Below, in pieces: positions 44,992-53,690 of a stretch of 64,000 bases of DNA. This DNA comes from Lachnoanaerobaculum gingivalis (GTDB lineage Bacteria; Bacillota; Clostridia; Lachnospirales; Lachnospiraceae): contig NZ_RRCO01000004.1 of assembly GCF_003862475.1 (NCBI RefSeq), forward strand, positions 108,036 to 172,035, read 5' to 3'. The position numbers and the translations under genes are program-made. The notes beneath the pieces were generated by a model. The model did no database searches and was not told the DNA's origin. It worked only from the letters and a program-made list of their open reading frames with translations. Position 1 is the first letter of the stretch; every line of letters begins with the position of its first letter.

Positions 44992-45879
44992 CTACCAAGT
45001 ACATCTTGCACTTGCACCACATGGCAGAACAAAACCTGATTTATTAACAGGTAGCCCTATTTCCATAGCTTCTATGCTTGCGGCAGGAAGCTTATTTTCT
45101 TCTAAAGACTTCTTCATCATGTAGGTCAGTACACCCGGTGCCAGCCCGGTGGTATATGAGTTTATAAGGAAGAAGAGCGGTTCTTTGCTAAGCAACTGTG
45201 TTGTCAGCTTTATAAATTCATATATGGAGTCTTCTATTTTCCATATTTCACCCTTAGGACCTCTTCCGTATGAAGGCGGATCCATTATTATGGCATCATA
45301 GGTATTTCCGCGTCTGATTTCTCTTTGTACAAACTTTATACAATCATCCACAAGCCATCTGATAAGAGCATTTGAAAGTCCGGAACTTACCATATTTTCC
45401 TTTGCCCAGCCTACCATACCTTTACTGGCATCTACATGTGTAACATTAGCGCCTGCAGCGGCGGCGGCAAGAGTAGCACCGCCGGTATATGCAAAAAGGT
45501 TGAGTACTTTGATTTTACGGTTTTTATTTATAGCATCTTTTATTTTATTATAACTGAAATCCCAGTTTGTAGCCTGTTCGGGGAATACACCTGTATGTTT
45601 GAATGTAAAAGGCTTTAGATTAAATGTTATTTTTGATGAAGGCAGTTCATAGTCGATACTCCAGGTATCCGGAAGATTAAAAAATTCCCAATGTCCGCCA
45701 CCTGCTTTACTTCTATGGTAGTGACCGTTTTTCTTCTTCCATGCAGGATGTGTATGCTCCGTGTTCCAGAGCACTTGAGGATCGGGTCTTACCAGTATAT
45801 AATCTCCCCATCTCTCAAGCTTTTCGCCGTTTGAAGTATCCAGTATTTCATAGTCCTTCCAATTATCTGCAATCCACAT
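44992..45879 (-). CDS. Class I SAM-dependent methyltransferase (RlmI/RlmK-like)
   Basis: 295 aa. About residues 1-110 form a small beta-rich domain; about 115-290 a Rossmann methyltransferase with VLNLFAYTGGATLAAAAAGA (SAM motif I), VTHVDASKGMVGWAKENM (acidic loop) and AIIMDPPSYGRGPKGEIW (DPPSY, motif IV). This is the pattern of 23S rRNA cytosine-C5 or guanine-N methyltransferases of the RlmI/RlmK group. Target not certain. Independent minus-strand gene; ATG preceded by GAGAGAAATATT. Confidence 0.8.
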   Translation of the reverse strand: MWIADNWKDYEILDTSNGEKLERWGDYILVRPDPQVLWNTEHTHPAWKKKNGHYHRSKAGGGHWEFFNLPDTWSIDYELPSSKITFNLKPFTFKHTGVFPEQATNWDFSYNKIKDAINKNRKIKVLNLFAYTGGATLAAAAAGANVTHVDASKGMVGWAKENMVSSGLSNALIRWLVDDCIKFVQREIRRGNTYDAIIMDPPSYGRGPKGEIWKIEDSIYEFIKLTTQLLSKEPLFFLINSYTTGLAPGVLTYMMKKSLEENKLPAASIEAMEIGLPVNKSGFVLPCGASARCTW

Positions 45880-45904
45880 AATATTTCTCTCTGTTTTTTA
45901 TTAT

Positions 45905-45944
45905 AAAAAATGCCGCTTGGTTGATTTTACAACCTAATACGGCA
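45905..45944 (-). terminator. Terminator of hup-rqcP
   Basis: AATGCCG...GGTTG/CAACC...CGGCATT; on the minus strand followed by TTTTTTAT. A second perfect repeat GCCGGCT-A-AGCCGGC lies at 45953-45967, nearer the rqcP stop. Confidence 0.7.
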
Positions 45945-45973
45945 TTGTCTATGCCGGCTAAGCCGGCTATTTA

Positions 45974-46213
45974 CTAAAGATATTTAAATAATTCCTGTGC
46001 CTCATCTTTTTTAGTAGTTTCCTTCAAGGAAAGTACCTCAAATTTTACAGACTTGCCACCGAATAATACTTCTACAATATCCCCTACTTTTACTTCAGCA
46101 GATGCTTTAACGACCTTATCATTGATAAGAACTCTTCCGGCATCACATGCTTCATTGGCTATTGTGCGTCTTTTGATTACTCGTGAAACCTTTAAAAACT
46201 TGTCAATACGCAT
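45974..46213 (-). CDS. rqcP: S4-domain RNA-binding protein RqcP (YabO/HslR-like)
   Basis: 79 aa, the entire length of an S4 domain protein: MRIDKFLKVSRVIKRRTIAN, RVLINDKVV and GDIVEVLFGGKSVKFEVLSL. RqcP works with RqcH on stalled 50S-peptidyl-tRNA complexes to add C-terminal alanine tails. Its start codon shares one base with the hup stop (TAATG), so translation is coupled; hup-yabO linkage is common in Firmicutes and supports orthology. Confidence 0.88.
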   Translation of the reverse strand: MRIDKFLKVSRVIKRRTIANEACDAGRVLINDKVVKASAEVKVGDIVEVLFGGKSVKFEVLSLKETTKKDEAQELFKYL

Positions 46214-46494
46214 TATTTATTAACAGCATCCTTTAGTGCCTTACCCGGCTTGAACTTTGGAACTACGCTCTCGGCAATCTTCATTGTCTCACCTGTTCTT
46301 GGGTTTCTTCCTTCTCTTGCAGGTCTTACAGATGTCTCAAATGTACCAAAACCAACAAGCTGGATCTTTTCCTTCTTTGCAAGCTCTTCTGTAACAACTT
46401 CTACAAAAGACTTAAGTGTAGCCTCAAGGTCCTTCTTTGTAACGGAATTATCCATCTTCTTAGCAATAGCATCGATTAACTCTGTTCTATTCAT
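46213..46494 (-). CDS. hup: HU-family histone-like DNA-binding protein
   Basis: 93 aa, standard HU length. Seen: MNRTELIDAIAKKMDNSVTK, GFGTFETSVRPAREGRNPRT (beta-arm DNA-binding signature) and VPKFKPGKALKDAV. Non-specific nucleoid protein, dimeric. Strong TTAGGAGGAAG ribosome site. The promoter at 46604-46632 gives about a 100-base leader with two short hairpins. Confidence 0.97.
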   Translation of the reverse strand: MNRTELIDAIAKKMDNSVTKKDLEATLKSFVEVVTEELAKKEKIQLVGFGTFETSVRPAREGRNPRTGETMKIAESVVPKFKPGKALKDAVNK

Positions 46495-46603
46495 TTTCTT
46501 CCTCCTAAAAATAATGTTCTAAACATTATACTAAAATATTACTGCCGAATTTAGTCGGCAATATAGAATCATTATGAGATATGATACCACTCATAACATA
46601 ATT

Positions 46604-46632
46604 TATATAGTCTGTTTAGGCTGATTTGTCAA
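46604..46632 (-). promoter_or_regulatory. Promoter of hup
   Basis: Minus strand TTGACA (46627-46632), 17-base spacer, TATATA (46604-46609). The leader then includes the inverted repeat TGCCGA/TCGGCA (46543-46560). Confidence 0.6.
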
Positions 46633-46712
46633 GAAGAATAAAGCAAAAAAGCCATTTTGTAAGGGTTTTTTCTCTATAAAGTTATTTTACTTAAGAAAAT
46701 TTATATTTTTAA

Positions 46713-46742
46713 TTGACAAAGTATAGGTAAAGGATGTATTAT
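46713..46742 (+). promoter_or_regulatory. Promoter of copA operon
   Basis: TTGACA (46713-46718), 18-base spacer, TATTAT (46737-46742). Start would be near 46749, inside the GC-rich operator that follows. Confidence 0.7.
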
Positions 46743-46746
46743 ACTA

Positions 46747-46764
46747 ATACCCCGTGGGGGTGTA
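46747..46764 (+). promoter_or_regulatory. CsoR-type copper operator
   Basis: AATACCCC-GT-GGGGGTGTA: a GC-rich pseudo-palindrome in AT-rich surroundings, like known CsoR sites (TACCCC...GGGGTA). It overlaps the predicted transcription start; csoR itself lies in the operon. Confidence 0.75.
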
Positions 46765-46779
46765 GAAGAAAGGAGAAAT

Positions 46780-49326
46780 ATGGTAAAAGAAAAATATAAT
46801 ATTACCGGAATGAGCTGTGCCGCCTGCTCCGCCAAAGTGGAGAGAGTGGTAGGTAAGCTTGAAGGTGTGGAGAATGTCTCGGTAAATCTTTTGACAAATT
46901 CCATGCAGGTGGAATATAAAGAAGATAAGCTGAACTCAAATGATATAATAAAAAATATAGCGGATGCCGGATACGGAGCATCTTTGGCTACAGATACAAA
47001 ACAGAAAAAAGAAGAGAAGAGTATAAAAAAGACCAATGATGATGCAATAGCTTCTATGAAGCTTAGGTTGAAGGTATCTATAGTATTTTTGGTTATTTTA
47101 ATGTATTTCAGTATGGGAAGTATGATAGGCTTGCCACTTCCTAAATTCTTATCGGGTGAGGGTAATCCGGTAGGCTTTGCTCTGACACAGCTTCTTTTAG
47201 TACTGCCTGTAATGTATGTAAACAGAAAGTATTATATAAGCGGCTTTAAATCTCTTTTCCATCTTTCACCGAATATGGATACACTTATTGCGATAGGTAC
47301 AGTTGCCGCATTTATATATGGTGTAATTGCAATATACGTAATGGGTTATGCGCTTAATAATGCCGATATGCATACAGTGACGGAATACAGAATGAATCTT
47401 TATTTTGAATCTGTGTCAATGATTTTGACTCTAATTACATTAGGAAAATTTTTTGAAACAGGTTCAAAAGCAAGAACGACTGATGCAATATCAAAGCTTA
47501 TAGACTTATCACCGAAGAGGGCAAATGTGCTTCGTGACGGTGTAGAGGAAAATATACTTACAGAAGATGTTGTAGTGGGAGATATTGTAATAGTACGTCC
47601 GGGTGAAAGCATTCCGGTAGACGGGATGATAATTGAGGGCAGTACCAGTGTGGATGAGAGTGCCATTACAGGTGAGAGTATACCTGTACAAAAGGAGAAA
47701 GGCGATAAGCTTATAGCCGCCACTATAAATAAAAACGGTAGTGTAAGGATAAAGGCCACAGAGGTGGGTGAGGACACCGCCATTTCAAGGATTATTGCTT
47801 TGGTGGAAGAAGCTTCATCATCAAAAGCACCTATTGCCAAGATGGCTGATAAGGTCGCAGGAGTATTTGTACCTGTAGTGATGGGAATTGCTCTCATCAC
47901 ATTTATAGTATGGCTGGCACTTGGATATGATTTTTCATTTGCACTAAATTGTGCCATAGCGGTACTTGTTATATCCTGCCCATGTTCACTTGGACTTGCA
48001 ACACCTGTAGCTATAATGGTGGGTACAGGTAAGGGTGCTGAAAACGGAATACTTATAAAGTCCGCAGATGCACTTGAGACAACTCACAGTATTGATACTG
48101 TAGTACTTGATAAGACAGGTACCGTAACAGAGGGTAAGCCTGTAGTTACAGATATTTTGGCATTTGATGTAGATAAGAATGAATTTTTAAAGCTGGCTGC
48201 GGGAGTTGAGAGTGCTTCGGAGCATCCTTTAGCTGAGGCTATTGTAGAAAAGGCTAAGGAAGAGAATTTAGAGATTGTTTCACCTACAGAGTTTCAGGCT
48301 ATATTCGGAAGAGGTATTGTTGCAAGTATTGATAATTCAAAAATAATTGCCGGAAATGAGCAGGCCATAAAAGAGCAGTACGGAAACAGTGAAAACTTTA
48401 CAGAAGTATTTAAAAAGGGGAATGAACTTGCCGCTCAGGGTAAGACACCTATGTACTTTACTAAAGACGGCAAATTGCTTGGAATTATTGCAGTTGCGGA
48501 TACAATAAAAAAAGACAGTAAGGAAGCTATACAGGCTCTTAAAAACAGAAATATTGATGTTGTATTGCTTACAGGTGATCATAAAAACACTGCAATGGCT
48601 ATAGCAAAGGAAGCAGGCATTAAAAAGGTTATTGCCGAAGTTTTACCTACCGATAAGGAAGAACATATCAGAAAGCTTATGGAAGCAGGTCATAAGGTGG
48701 CAATGGTCGGTGACGGTATCAATGATTCGCCTGCACTTGCAAGAGCGGATGTAGGTATTGCAATAGGTGCAGGTACGGATATCGCTATAGAGAGTGCGGA
48801 TATAGTATTGATGCACAGCTCATTAAAGGATGTGGCCACAGCAATTGATTTAAGTAAGGCTGTAATCAGAAATATAAAGCAGAATCTTTTCTGGGCATTC
48901 TTTTATAATTCAATAGGAATTCCACTGGCTGCAGGAGTATTTTATCTAAGCCTTGGATGGAAGCTCAGTCCTATGTTCGGAGCAGCGGCAATGGGAATGA
49001 GCAGTGTATGTGTGGTAAGCAATGCACTTAGACTTAGAGCATTTAAGCCAAAGGAAATAAAGAAAAACAATGTAGAAAATGATGAGATAGAACTCATTGA
49101 AAATAATAGAAAAGAGGATAAAAATATGACAACAGTAATTAATGTAAACGGAATGATGTGTGAGCACTGCAAGGCAACTGTGGAGAAAGTGACAAGAGGT
49201 GTAGAAGGTGTGAGCAATTCACTGGTGAATTTGGATGCAAAAAATGTTACAATAGAGCACAGTGCCGATACAGATTTGGAGAAGGTGAAAAAGGCTATCA
49301 CAGATGCAGGCTATGAGGTAGTATAA
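46780..49326 (+). CDS. copA: Copper(I)-exporting P-type ATPase with C-terminal CopZ-like domain
   Basis: 848 aa. N-terminal heavy-metal domain (about 1-68) with GMSCAACS. P1B-ATPase core: ISCPCSLGLATP (CPC metal site), DKTGTVTEG (phosphorylated Asp), SEHPLAEAI (HP loop) and MVGDGINDSPALARADVG. Late membrane residues FYNSIGIPLAAG and MGMSSVCVVSNAL fit the Cu(I) subgroup. After a charged linker a second heavy-metal domain (about 783-848) has GMMCEHCKA, unusual at the C-terminus. This tail begins with an in-frame ATG at 49126, 8 bases after AGAGG, so free CopZ-like chaperone could be made from the same mRNA. The stop overlaps the csoR start (TAATG). Confidence 0.95.
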   Translation: MVKEKYNITGMSCAACSAKVERVVGKLEGVENVSVNLLTNSMQVEYKEDKLNSNDIIKNIADAGYGASLATDTKQKKEEKSIKKTNDDAIASMKLRLKVSIVFLVILMYFSMGSMIGLPLPKFLSGEGNPVGFALTQLLLVLPVMYVNRKYYISGFKSLFHLSPNMDTLIAIGTVAAFIYGVIAIYVMGYALNNADMHTVTEYRMNLYFESVSMILTLITLGKFFETGSKARTTDAISKLIDLSPKRANVLRDGVEENILTEDVVVGDIVIVRPGESIPVDGMIIEGSTSVDESAITGESIPVQKEKGDKLIAATINKNGSVRIKATEVGEDTAISRIIALVEEASSSKAPIAKMADKVAGVFVPVVMGIALITFIVWLALGYDFSFALNCAIAVLVISCPCSLGLATPVAIMVGTGKGAENGILIKSADALETTHSIDTVVLDKTGTVTEGKPVVTDILAFDVDKNEFLKLAAGVESASEHPLAEAIVEKAKEENLEIVSPTEFQAIFGRGIVASIDNSKIIAGNEQAIKEQYGNSENFTEVFKKGNELAAQGKTPMYFTKDGKLLGIIAVADTIKKDSKEAIQALKNRNIDVVLLTGDHKNTAMAIAKEAGIKKVIAEVLPTDKEEHIRKLMEAGHKVAMVGDGINDSPALARADVGIAIGAGTDIAIESADIVLMHSSLKDVATAIDLSKAVIRNIKQNLFWAFFYNSIGIPLAAGVFYLSLGWKLSPMFGAAAMGMSSVCVVSNALRLRAFKPKEIKKNNVENDEIELIENNRKEDKNMTTVINVNGMMCEHCKATVEKVTRGVEGVSNSLVNLDAKNVTIEHSADTDLEKVKKAITDAGYEVV
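49126..49326 (+). CDS. Possible internal-start CopZ-like copper chaperone (66 aa), in frame within copA
   Basis: ATG at 49126 (codon 783 of copA) follows AAAGAGGATAAAAAT, a plausible ribosome site. The product would be a full ferredoxin-like heavy-metal domain, VNGMMCEHCKATVEKVTRGV through ITDAGYEVV, the size of CopZ (about 66-70 aa). No separate copZ is seen nearby. Dual production is inferred from the ribosome site and complete domain boundary only. Confidence 0.45.
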   Translation: MTTVINVNGMMCEHCKATVEKVTRGVEGVSNSLVNLDAKNVTIEHSADTDLEKVKKAITDAGYEVV

Positions 49327-49598
49327 TGAGAGCCGATTCTAAGACTGTTTTACGGCAGCTAAAGACAGCCAAAGGACAGCTTGAGGGCATAATAAAGATG
49401 GTGGAAGAGGACAGATATTGTATTGATATATCAAATCAGGTTCTTGCCACCAGAGCTCTTCTTGAAAGAACAAACCGTATTATTTTGGAAGCACATATAG
49501 AGGGCTGCATTTTGGATGCGGCAGCTACAGGCAGTGAGGAAGAGAGAAAAGAAAAGATATTTGAGCTGTCAAATATGATAAAGAAGATGATGAAATAA
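49326..49598 (+). CDS. csoR: CsoR-family copper-sensing repressor
   Basis: 90 aa, all-helical. The Cu(I) triad is present: Cys in DRYCIDIS and His-x3-Cys in AHIEGCILDA. Copper binding releases the protein from the GC-rich operator upstream of copA. The start overlaps the copA stop and the stop overlaps the next start by one base, so all three are coupled; this makes an autoregulated copper operon. Confidence 0.93.
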   Translation: MRADSKTVLRQLKTAKGQLEGIIKMVEEDRYCIDISNQVLATRALLERTNRIILEAHIEGCILDAAATGSEEERKEKIFELSNMIKKMMK

Positions 49599-50491
49599 TG
49601 GAAAGAGAAATTCTTTATATAATAGACGGGGAGTATAAGGATATTCAAGACTATTTAAAAACAAAGGGATATTCAGCCTCAAATATTATAGACTTGAAAA
49701 AATATGAAAATGGTATAATGCTCAATGGAGTTTGGGCTTATATGAATCAGAAGCCGGCGGTAAATGACCGGCTTCTTGTGCGTGTATGTGAAAATAAAAA
49801 GAGCGAAAATATTTTACCTGTGGATATTAAACTTGATATAAAATATGAGGATGATGATATTATAGTTATAAATAAAGGTGGAGATATGCCGATTCATCCA
49901 AGCCTTAACAATTATGAGAACTCACTTGCAAACGCTCTGATGCATTATTATAATGGCAAGAACTTTGTTTTCAGATGCATTAACAGACTTGATAAAGACA
50001 CTACGGGACTTACAATAGTGGCAAAGCATTTCTTAAGTGCGGGCATTTTAAATATTGCTATGCAAAACAGGCAGATAAAAAGAGTATATAATGCTATAGT
50101 AAAAGATGACGGCAGATTGCCGGATGTAGATACTGTTGACTTGCCGATAGCCAGAGAGGATGATACTTTGATAAAAAGAAAAGTAAGCTTTGACGGTCAA
50201 AGGGCTGTGACACATTTTAAGGTCTTGAAAAGATTTGAAAAATATTCTTTAATAGAGCTTAGACTTGAAACAGGCAGAACACATCAGATACGTGTACATA
50301 TGAGTCATATAGGTGCACCGCTTGTAGGAGATTATTTGTATAATGAAGATGATTACGGTAAAAGTTTGGTAAGACCGCTCTTACATTCAAAAAGCCTTGA
50401 ATTTATACATCCTATAACAGGTGAGAGAATGTATCTTGAATGTGATTTACCGGCAGATTTTAAAGAAAAGATAGGAAAGAATTATGTTTAG
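49598..50491 (+). CDS. RluA/RluD-family RNA pseudouridine synthase
   Basis: 297 aa. The N-terminal part (about 1-75) is an S4-like region; the catalytic domain has RCINRLDKDTTGL with the catalytic Asp, and ETGRTHQIRVHMSHIGAPLVGD. It isomerises uridines in 23S rRNA or tRNA. The start overlaps the csoR stop (TAATG), so it may be expressed with the copper genes; it also overlaps the glycosylase gene by 8 bases. Confidence 0.9.
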   Translation: MEREILYIIDGEYKDIQDYLKTKGYSASNIIDLKKYENGIMLNGVWAYMNQKPAVNDRLLVRVCENKKSENILPVDIKLDIKYEDDDIIVINKGGDMPIHPSLNNYENSLANALMHYYNGKNFVFRCINRLDKDTTGLTIVAKHFLSAGILNIAMQNRQIKRVYNAIVKDDGRLPDVDTVDLPIAREDDTLIKRKVSFDGQRAVTHFKVLKRFEKYSLIELRLETGRTHQIRVHMSHIGAPLVGDYLYNEDDYGKSLVRPLLHSKSLEFIHPITGERMYLECDLPADFKEKIGKNYV

Positions 50492-51332
50492 AATAGAATA
50501 CCCACATCTTGATATGAGAAAGATTGCAGACAGCGGACAGATATTCAGATTTAATATTTATGAGGATGAATTCAGTCTTGTGGCAGGTGATAAGCTGCTG
50601 TTTATAAAAGAGGACGGGGACGGATATATACTCTCTTGCAGTGAAGAGGAGTTTAATGATTTTTGGCTGGATTATTTTGACCTTAGGCTTGATTATAAAG
50701 AGTATGAGAAGAATATTCCAAAGAGCGATCTGTTTTTGATAAAAGCGACCGAATATTCATACGGAATTCGTATATTAAATCAGGATAAATGGGAAATGCT
50801 TATATCATTTATAATTTCACAAAGAAAGAGCATACCGGCAATTAAATCTTCGGTTGAAAAACTTTCAAAGGTTTACGGAAAAAAAATAGATATGCAAGTT
50901 CCCGGATTTATAAAAAATATAGATCCAGATACAGAGTTTTATAGTTTCCCCACACCGGAGGCTTTAGCAAATGCAAGTATTGATGAGTTAAATGCCTGCT
51001 CACTTGGATACAGAAGCCCATATATAGAGGCCACTTCAAAGGCGGTATTCAGAAAAGATATAGAACTTGAGGAACTCTCAAAGCTTAACGATACCGAACT
51101 TTTAGCCGCTCTAATGAGCCTTAAGGGAGTCGGTATAAAGGTGGCAAACTGTGTGGCATTGTTCGGTTATCACAGAATTGCGGCCTTCCCTATAGATGTC
51201 TGGATAAAAAGGATGATTGATGAACACTATGACGGAGAATTTCCGCTGGAGCTTTATGAGGGTTATGCAGGTGTTATTCAACAATATATTTTCTATTATG
51301 GTAGAGAAAGTGTGAAACATAGTAGTAATTAG
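50484..51332 (+). CDS. 8-oxoguanine-type DNA glycosylase/AP lyase (HhH-GPD, OGG/AlkA-like)
   Basis: 282 aa. An N-terminal OGG-like domain (about 1-105; KIADSGQIFRFNIYED) precedes the HhH-GPD domain. LMSLKGVGIKVANCVALFGY is the hairpin with a Lys at the OGG1 catalytic position, and AAFPIDVWIKRM supplies the essential Asp. Both residues together suggest a bifunctional glycosylase/lyase for oxidised guanine. Overlaps the preceding gene by 8 bases. Copper and oxidative DNA damage could link the group, but this is speculation. Confidence 0.85.
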   Translation: MFRIEYPHLDMRKIADSGQIFRFNIYEDEFSLVAGDKLLFIKEDGDGYILSCSEEEFNDFWLDYFDLRLDYKEYEKNIPKSDLFLIKATEYSYGIRILNQDKWEMLISFIISQRKSIPAIKSSVEKLSKVYGKKIDMQVPGFIKNIDPDTEFYSFPTPEALANASIDELNACSLGYRSPYIEATSKAVFRKDIELEELSKLNDTELLAALMSLKGVGIKVANCVALFGYHRIAAFPIDVWIKRMIDEHYDGEFPLELYEGYAGVIQQYIFYYGRESVKHSSN

Positions 51333-51402
51333 CACAGAAATTTGATATTATATTACCATATAAAAATGTGAAAAAATACACATTTCCTATGAAAGGAGCA
51401 TT

Positions 51403-53118
51403 ATGAACGAACTTACAAAAAAAGCTTATGAGACTTGGAAAAATGCCGATTTGGCTGATGAGGCTCTTGTAAAAGAGATGGCATCCATTGAAAATGATGA
51501 AGAGGCTATCAATGACAGATTTTATAAGGAATTGGCATTCGGTACTGGCGGTCTTAGAGGCGTGCTTGGAGTGGGAAGCAACAGAATGAATATTTATACT
51601 GTTGGAAAGGCCAGCAGAGGTTTGGCAAACTATATAAATTCCATATCAAAGGCTCCTAAGCTTGCCATATCATATGACAGCAGAAACAATTCCGATGTAT
51701 TTGCAAAAAGAGCGGCAAGCATCTTTGCCGGAGCGGGAATCAAGGTATATATCTGGAAAGAACTGATGCCTACACCTGCACTTTCTTTTGCGGTAAGAGA
51801 GCTCGGATGTGACGGAGGTATAATGGTTACAGCCAGTCACAATCCTGCAAAGTATAACGGATACAAAGTATATGGTGCTGACGGATGTCAGATAGCCAAT
51901 GAGGCGGCAGACAGAATACTTGATGAGATCAACAGTGTGGAGACATTCTCAAACTATGAGCTGGTTGATTTTGAGGAAGGACTTAAGTCAGGCATTATTG
52001 AATATATAAGTGAAGATACATTTAATGCATTTATGGATGCTGTTTCAACACAGACTTTTATAGGTGATGATGTTGATAAGGATGTAAAAATTGCTTATAC
52101 ACCGCTTTACGGAACAGGTTTAAGATGTGTTACAACTTGCCTTAAGAAAAACGGATTTACAAATATCGAGATAGTAAAAGAGCAGGCCACTCCAAACGGA
52201 GATTTCCCTACCTGCCCATATCCGAATCCTGAGATAAGAGAAGCTCTTGAAGTAGGCCTTAATGTTGCTAAAGAGGTAGGAGCGGATATTCTTATCGCTA
52301 CAGATCCTGACTGTGACAGAGTAGGTATTGCAGTGAAGCAGGGAGATGATTTCAGGCTGTTCTCAGGAAATGAGGTAGGTGTTTTACTTACAGACTTTAT
52401 TGCAAAGAGAAAAGTTGCAATGGAAATCATGCCTAAAAAGCCTGTAGTTGTTAAAACAATAGTTACTACAGATCTTGCAAACAGAGTTGCCGATAACTAC
52501 GGTATTGAGACCAGAGATGTGCTTACAGGATTTAAATATATCGGAGATCAGATTGCAAATCTTGAAAAAGACGGTGAAGTAGACAGATACCTCCTTGGAT
52601 TTGAGGAGAGCTACGGATATCTTTCAGGAAGCTATGTAAGAGATAAGGATGCTGTAAACGGAGCATATTTGATTGCACAGATGTTTGCATACTATAAGGC
52701 ACAGAACAAGTCATTACTTGATGTACTTAACGGATTATATGAGAAGTACGGATATTATCTTAATACACTTTATTCATTTGAGTTTGAAGGCGAGAGCGGA
52801 ATGAAGAAGATGGATGCAATAATGGACACTTTCAGAAACAATACACCGAAAGAAATTGCCGGAGTAAAAGTTTTGGAAGTAAGAGATTATGAGACTTCAA
52901 CTCAGACAAACCTTGTTACAGGAGAGAAAAAGGCAATAGATCTTCCTAAGTCAAATGTTATAAAGTATATGCTTGAGGGTAACTCATCTGCGGTACTCAG
53001 ACCTTCAGGAACTGAGCCGAAGTTAAAACTCTACCTTGCTATAAGCAGTGAGAATGAGGCAAGTGCAAGAGAATTGGAGAATAAGATAGCAAATGAATTA
53101 AAGAAGAGTTTAGCTTAA
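51403..53118 (+). CDS. pgcA: Phosphoglucomutase/phosphomannomutase
   Basis: 571 aa. Interconverts glucose-1- and glucose-6-phosphate (possibly mannose). Seen: VTASHNPAKYNGYKVYG (phosphoserine loop), DPDCDRVGIAV (metal loop), GFEESYGYLSGSYVRDKDA (sugar loop) and RPSGTEPKLKLYLA (phosphate loop). Ribosome site AAAGGAGCATT. An inverted repeat AAATGTG/CACATTT (51364-51385) lies just upstream. Links LacZ/glucokinase-derived sugars with nucleotide-sugar synthesis for the cell surface. Confidence 0.95.
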   Translation: MNELTKKAYETWKNADLADEALVKEMASIENDEEAINDRFYKELAFGTGGLRGVLGVGSNRMNIYTVGKASRGLANYINSISKAPKLAISYDSRNNSDVFAKRAASIFAGAGIKVYIWKELMPTPALSFAVRELGCDGGIMVTASHNPAKYNGYKVYGADGCQIANEAADRILDEINSVETFSNYELVDFEEGLKSGIIEYISEDTFNAFMDAVSTQTFIGDDVDKDVKIAYTPLYGTGLRCVTTCLKKNGFTNIEIVKEQATPNGDFPTCPYPNPEIREALEVGLNVAKEVGADILIATDPDCDRVGIAVKQGDDFRLFSGNEVGVLLTDFIAKRKVAMEIMPKKPVVVKTIVTTDLANRVADNYGIETRDVLTGFKYIGDQIANLEKDGEVDRYLLGFEESYGYLSGSYVRDKDAVNGAYLIAQMFAYYKAQNKSLLDVLNGLYEKYGYYLNTLYSFEFEGESGMKKMDAIMDTFRNNTPKEIAGVKVLEVRDYETSTQTNLVTGEKKAIDLPKSNVIKYMLEGNSSAVLRPSGTEPKLKLYLAISSENEASARELENKIANELKKSLA

Positions 53119-53124
53119 ATTTTT

Positions 53125-53152
53125 AGAGGCTGTGTAAACGGCCTCTTTTTTA
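53125..53152 (+). terminator. Terminator of phosphoglucomutase gene
   Basis: AGAGGC-tgtgtaaacg-GCCTCT followed by a TTTTTT run. Confidence 0.85.
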
Positions 53153-53177
53153 ATGCATTAATATAAAACATTTTTAC

Positions 53178-53206
53178 TTGCAATTTAAAATCTACTGTGC
53201 TATCAT
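53178..53206 (+). promoter_or_regulatory. Promoter of ACT-protein/homoserine dehydrogenase operon
   Basis: TTGCAA (53178-53183), 17-base spacer, TATCAT (53201-53206) with an upstream TG. Confidence 0.55.
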
Positions 53207-53243
53207 TGTGCGGTAGACGTACAAATGTATTTTAGGGGCGAAC

Positions 53244-53687
53244 ATGGAACAGAATATCAAATATTATGTGGTAAAAGATAAAGCAATACCTGAGGTACTC
53301 ATTAAGGTGGTTGAAGCAAAAAGGCTTTTGACTGCGGACAAGATGATGACTGTAAAGGAAGCCACAGATAAATGCGGTATAAGCAGAAGCTCATTTTACA
53401 AATATAAAGATGATATCTTTCCATTTGATGATTCTTCAAAGGGAAGGAATATCACCCTCTCTATTCAGATATCGGATGAAATGGGACTTTTATCAGAGCT
53501 GTTGGCAGTGGTTGCAAAGTATCATGCCAATATCTTGACAATACATCAGACCATACCTGTAAGCGGTGTGGCGACTATTTCTTTATCTATAGAGGTTTTA
53601 AAGGATACAGGAGACTTATCTAAGATGGTAGATGAAATCGGAAATTTAGACGGCATCTTTGATATAAAAATATTAGCTAGGGAGTAA
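53244..53687 (+). CDS. ACT-domain protein (UPF0735/PheB-like)
   Basis: 147 aa. Residues about 35-65 look like a helix-turn-helix (VKEATDKCGISRSSFYKYKD); an ACT domain follows (about 70-145; LSIQISDEMGLLSELLAVVA). Such proteins probably sense an amino acid and act on the neighbouring pathway gene. The homoserine dehydrogenase gene starts 3 bases after the stop, a common pairing, so control of the threonine/methionine branch is inferred. Confidence 0.88.
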   Translation: MEQNIKYYVVKDKAIPEVLIKVVEAKRLLTADKMMTVKEATDKCGISRSSFYKYKDDIFPFDDSSKGRNITLSIQISDEMGLLSELLAVVAKYHANILTIHQTIPVSGVATISLSIEVLKDTGDLSKMVDEIGNLDGIFDIKILARE

Positions 53688-53690
53688 ATT

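Noticed and set aside
53153..53243. Possible T-box upstream of the homoserine dehydrogenase operon
   Set aside because: Only about 40 bases separate the promoter from the first gene; too short for a T-box and no specifier or antiterminator sequence seen.
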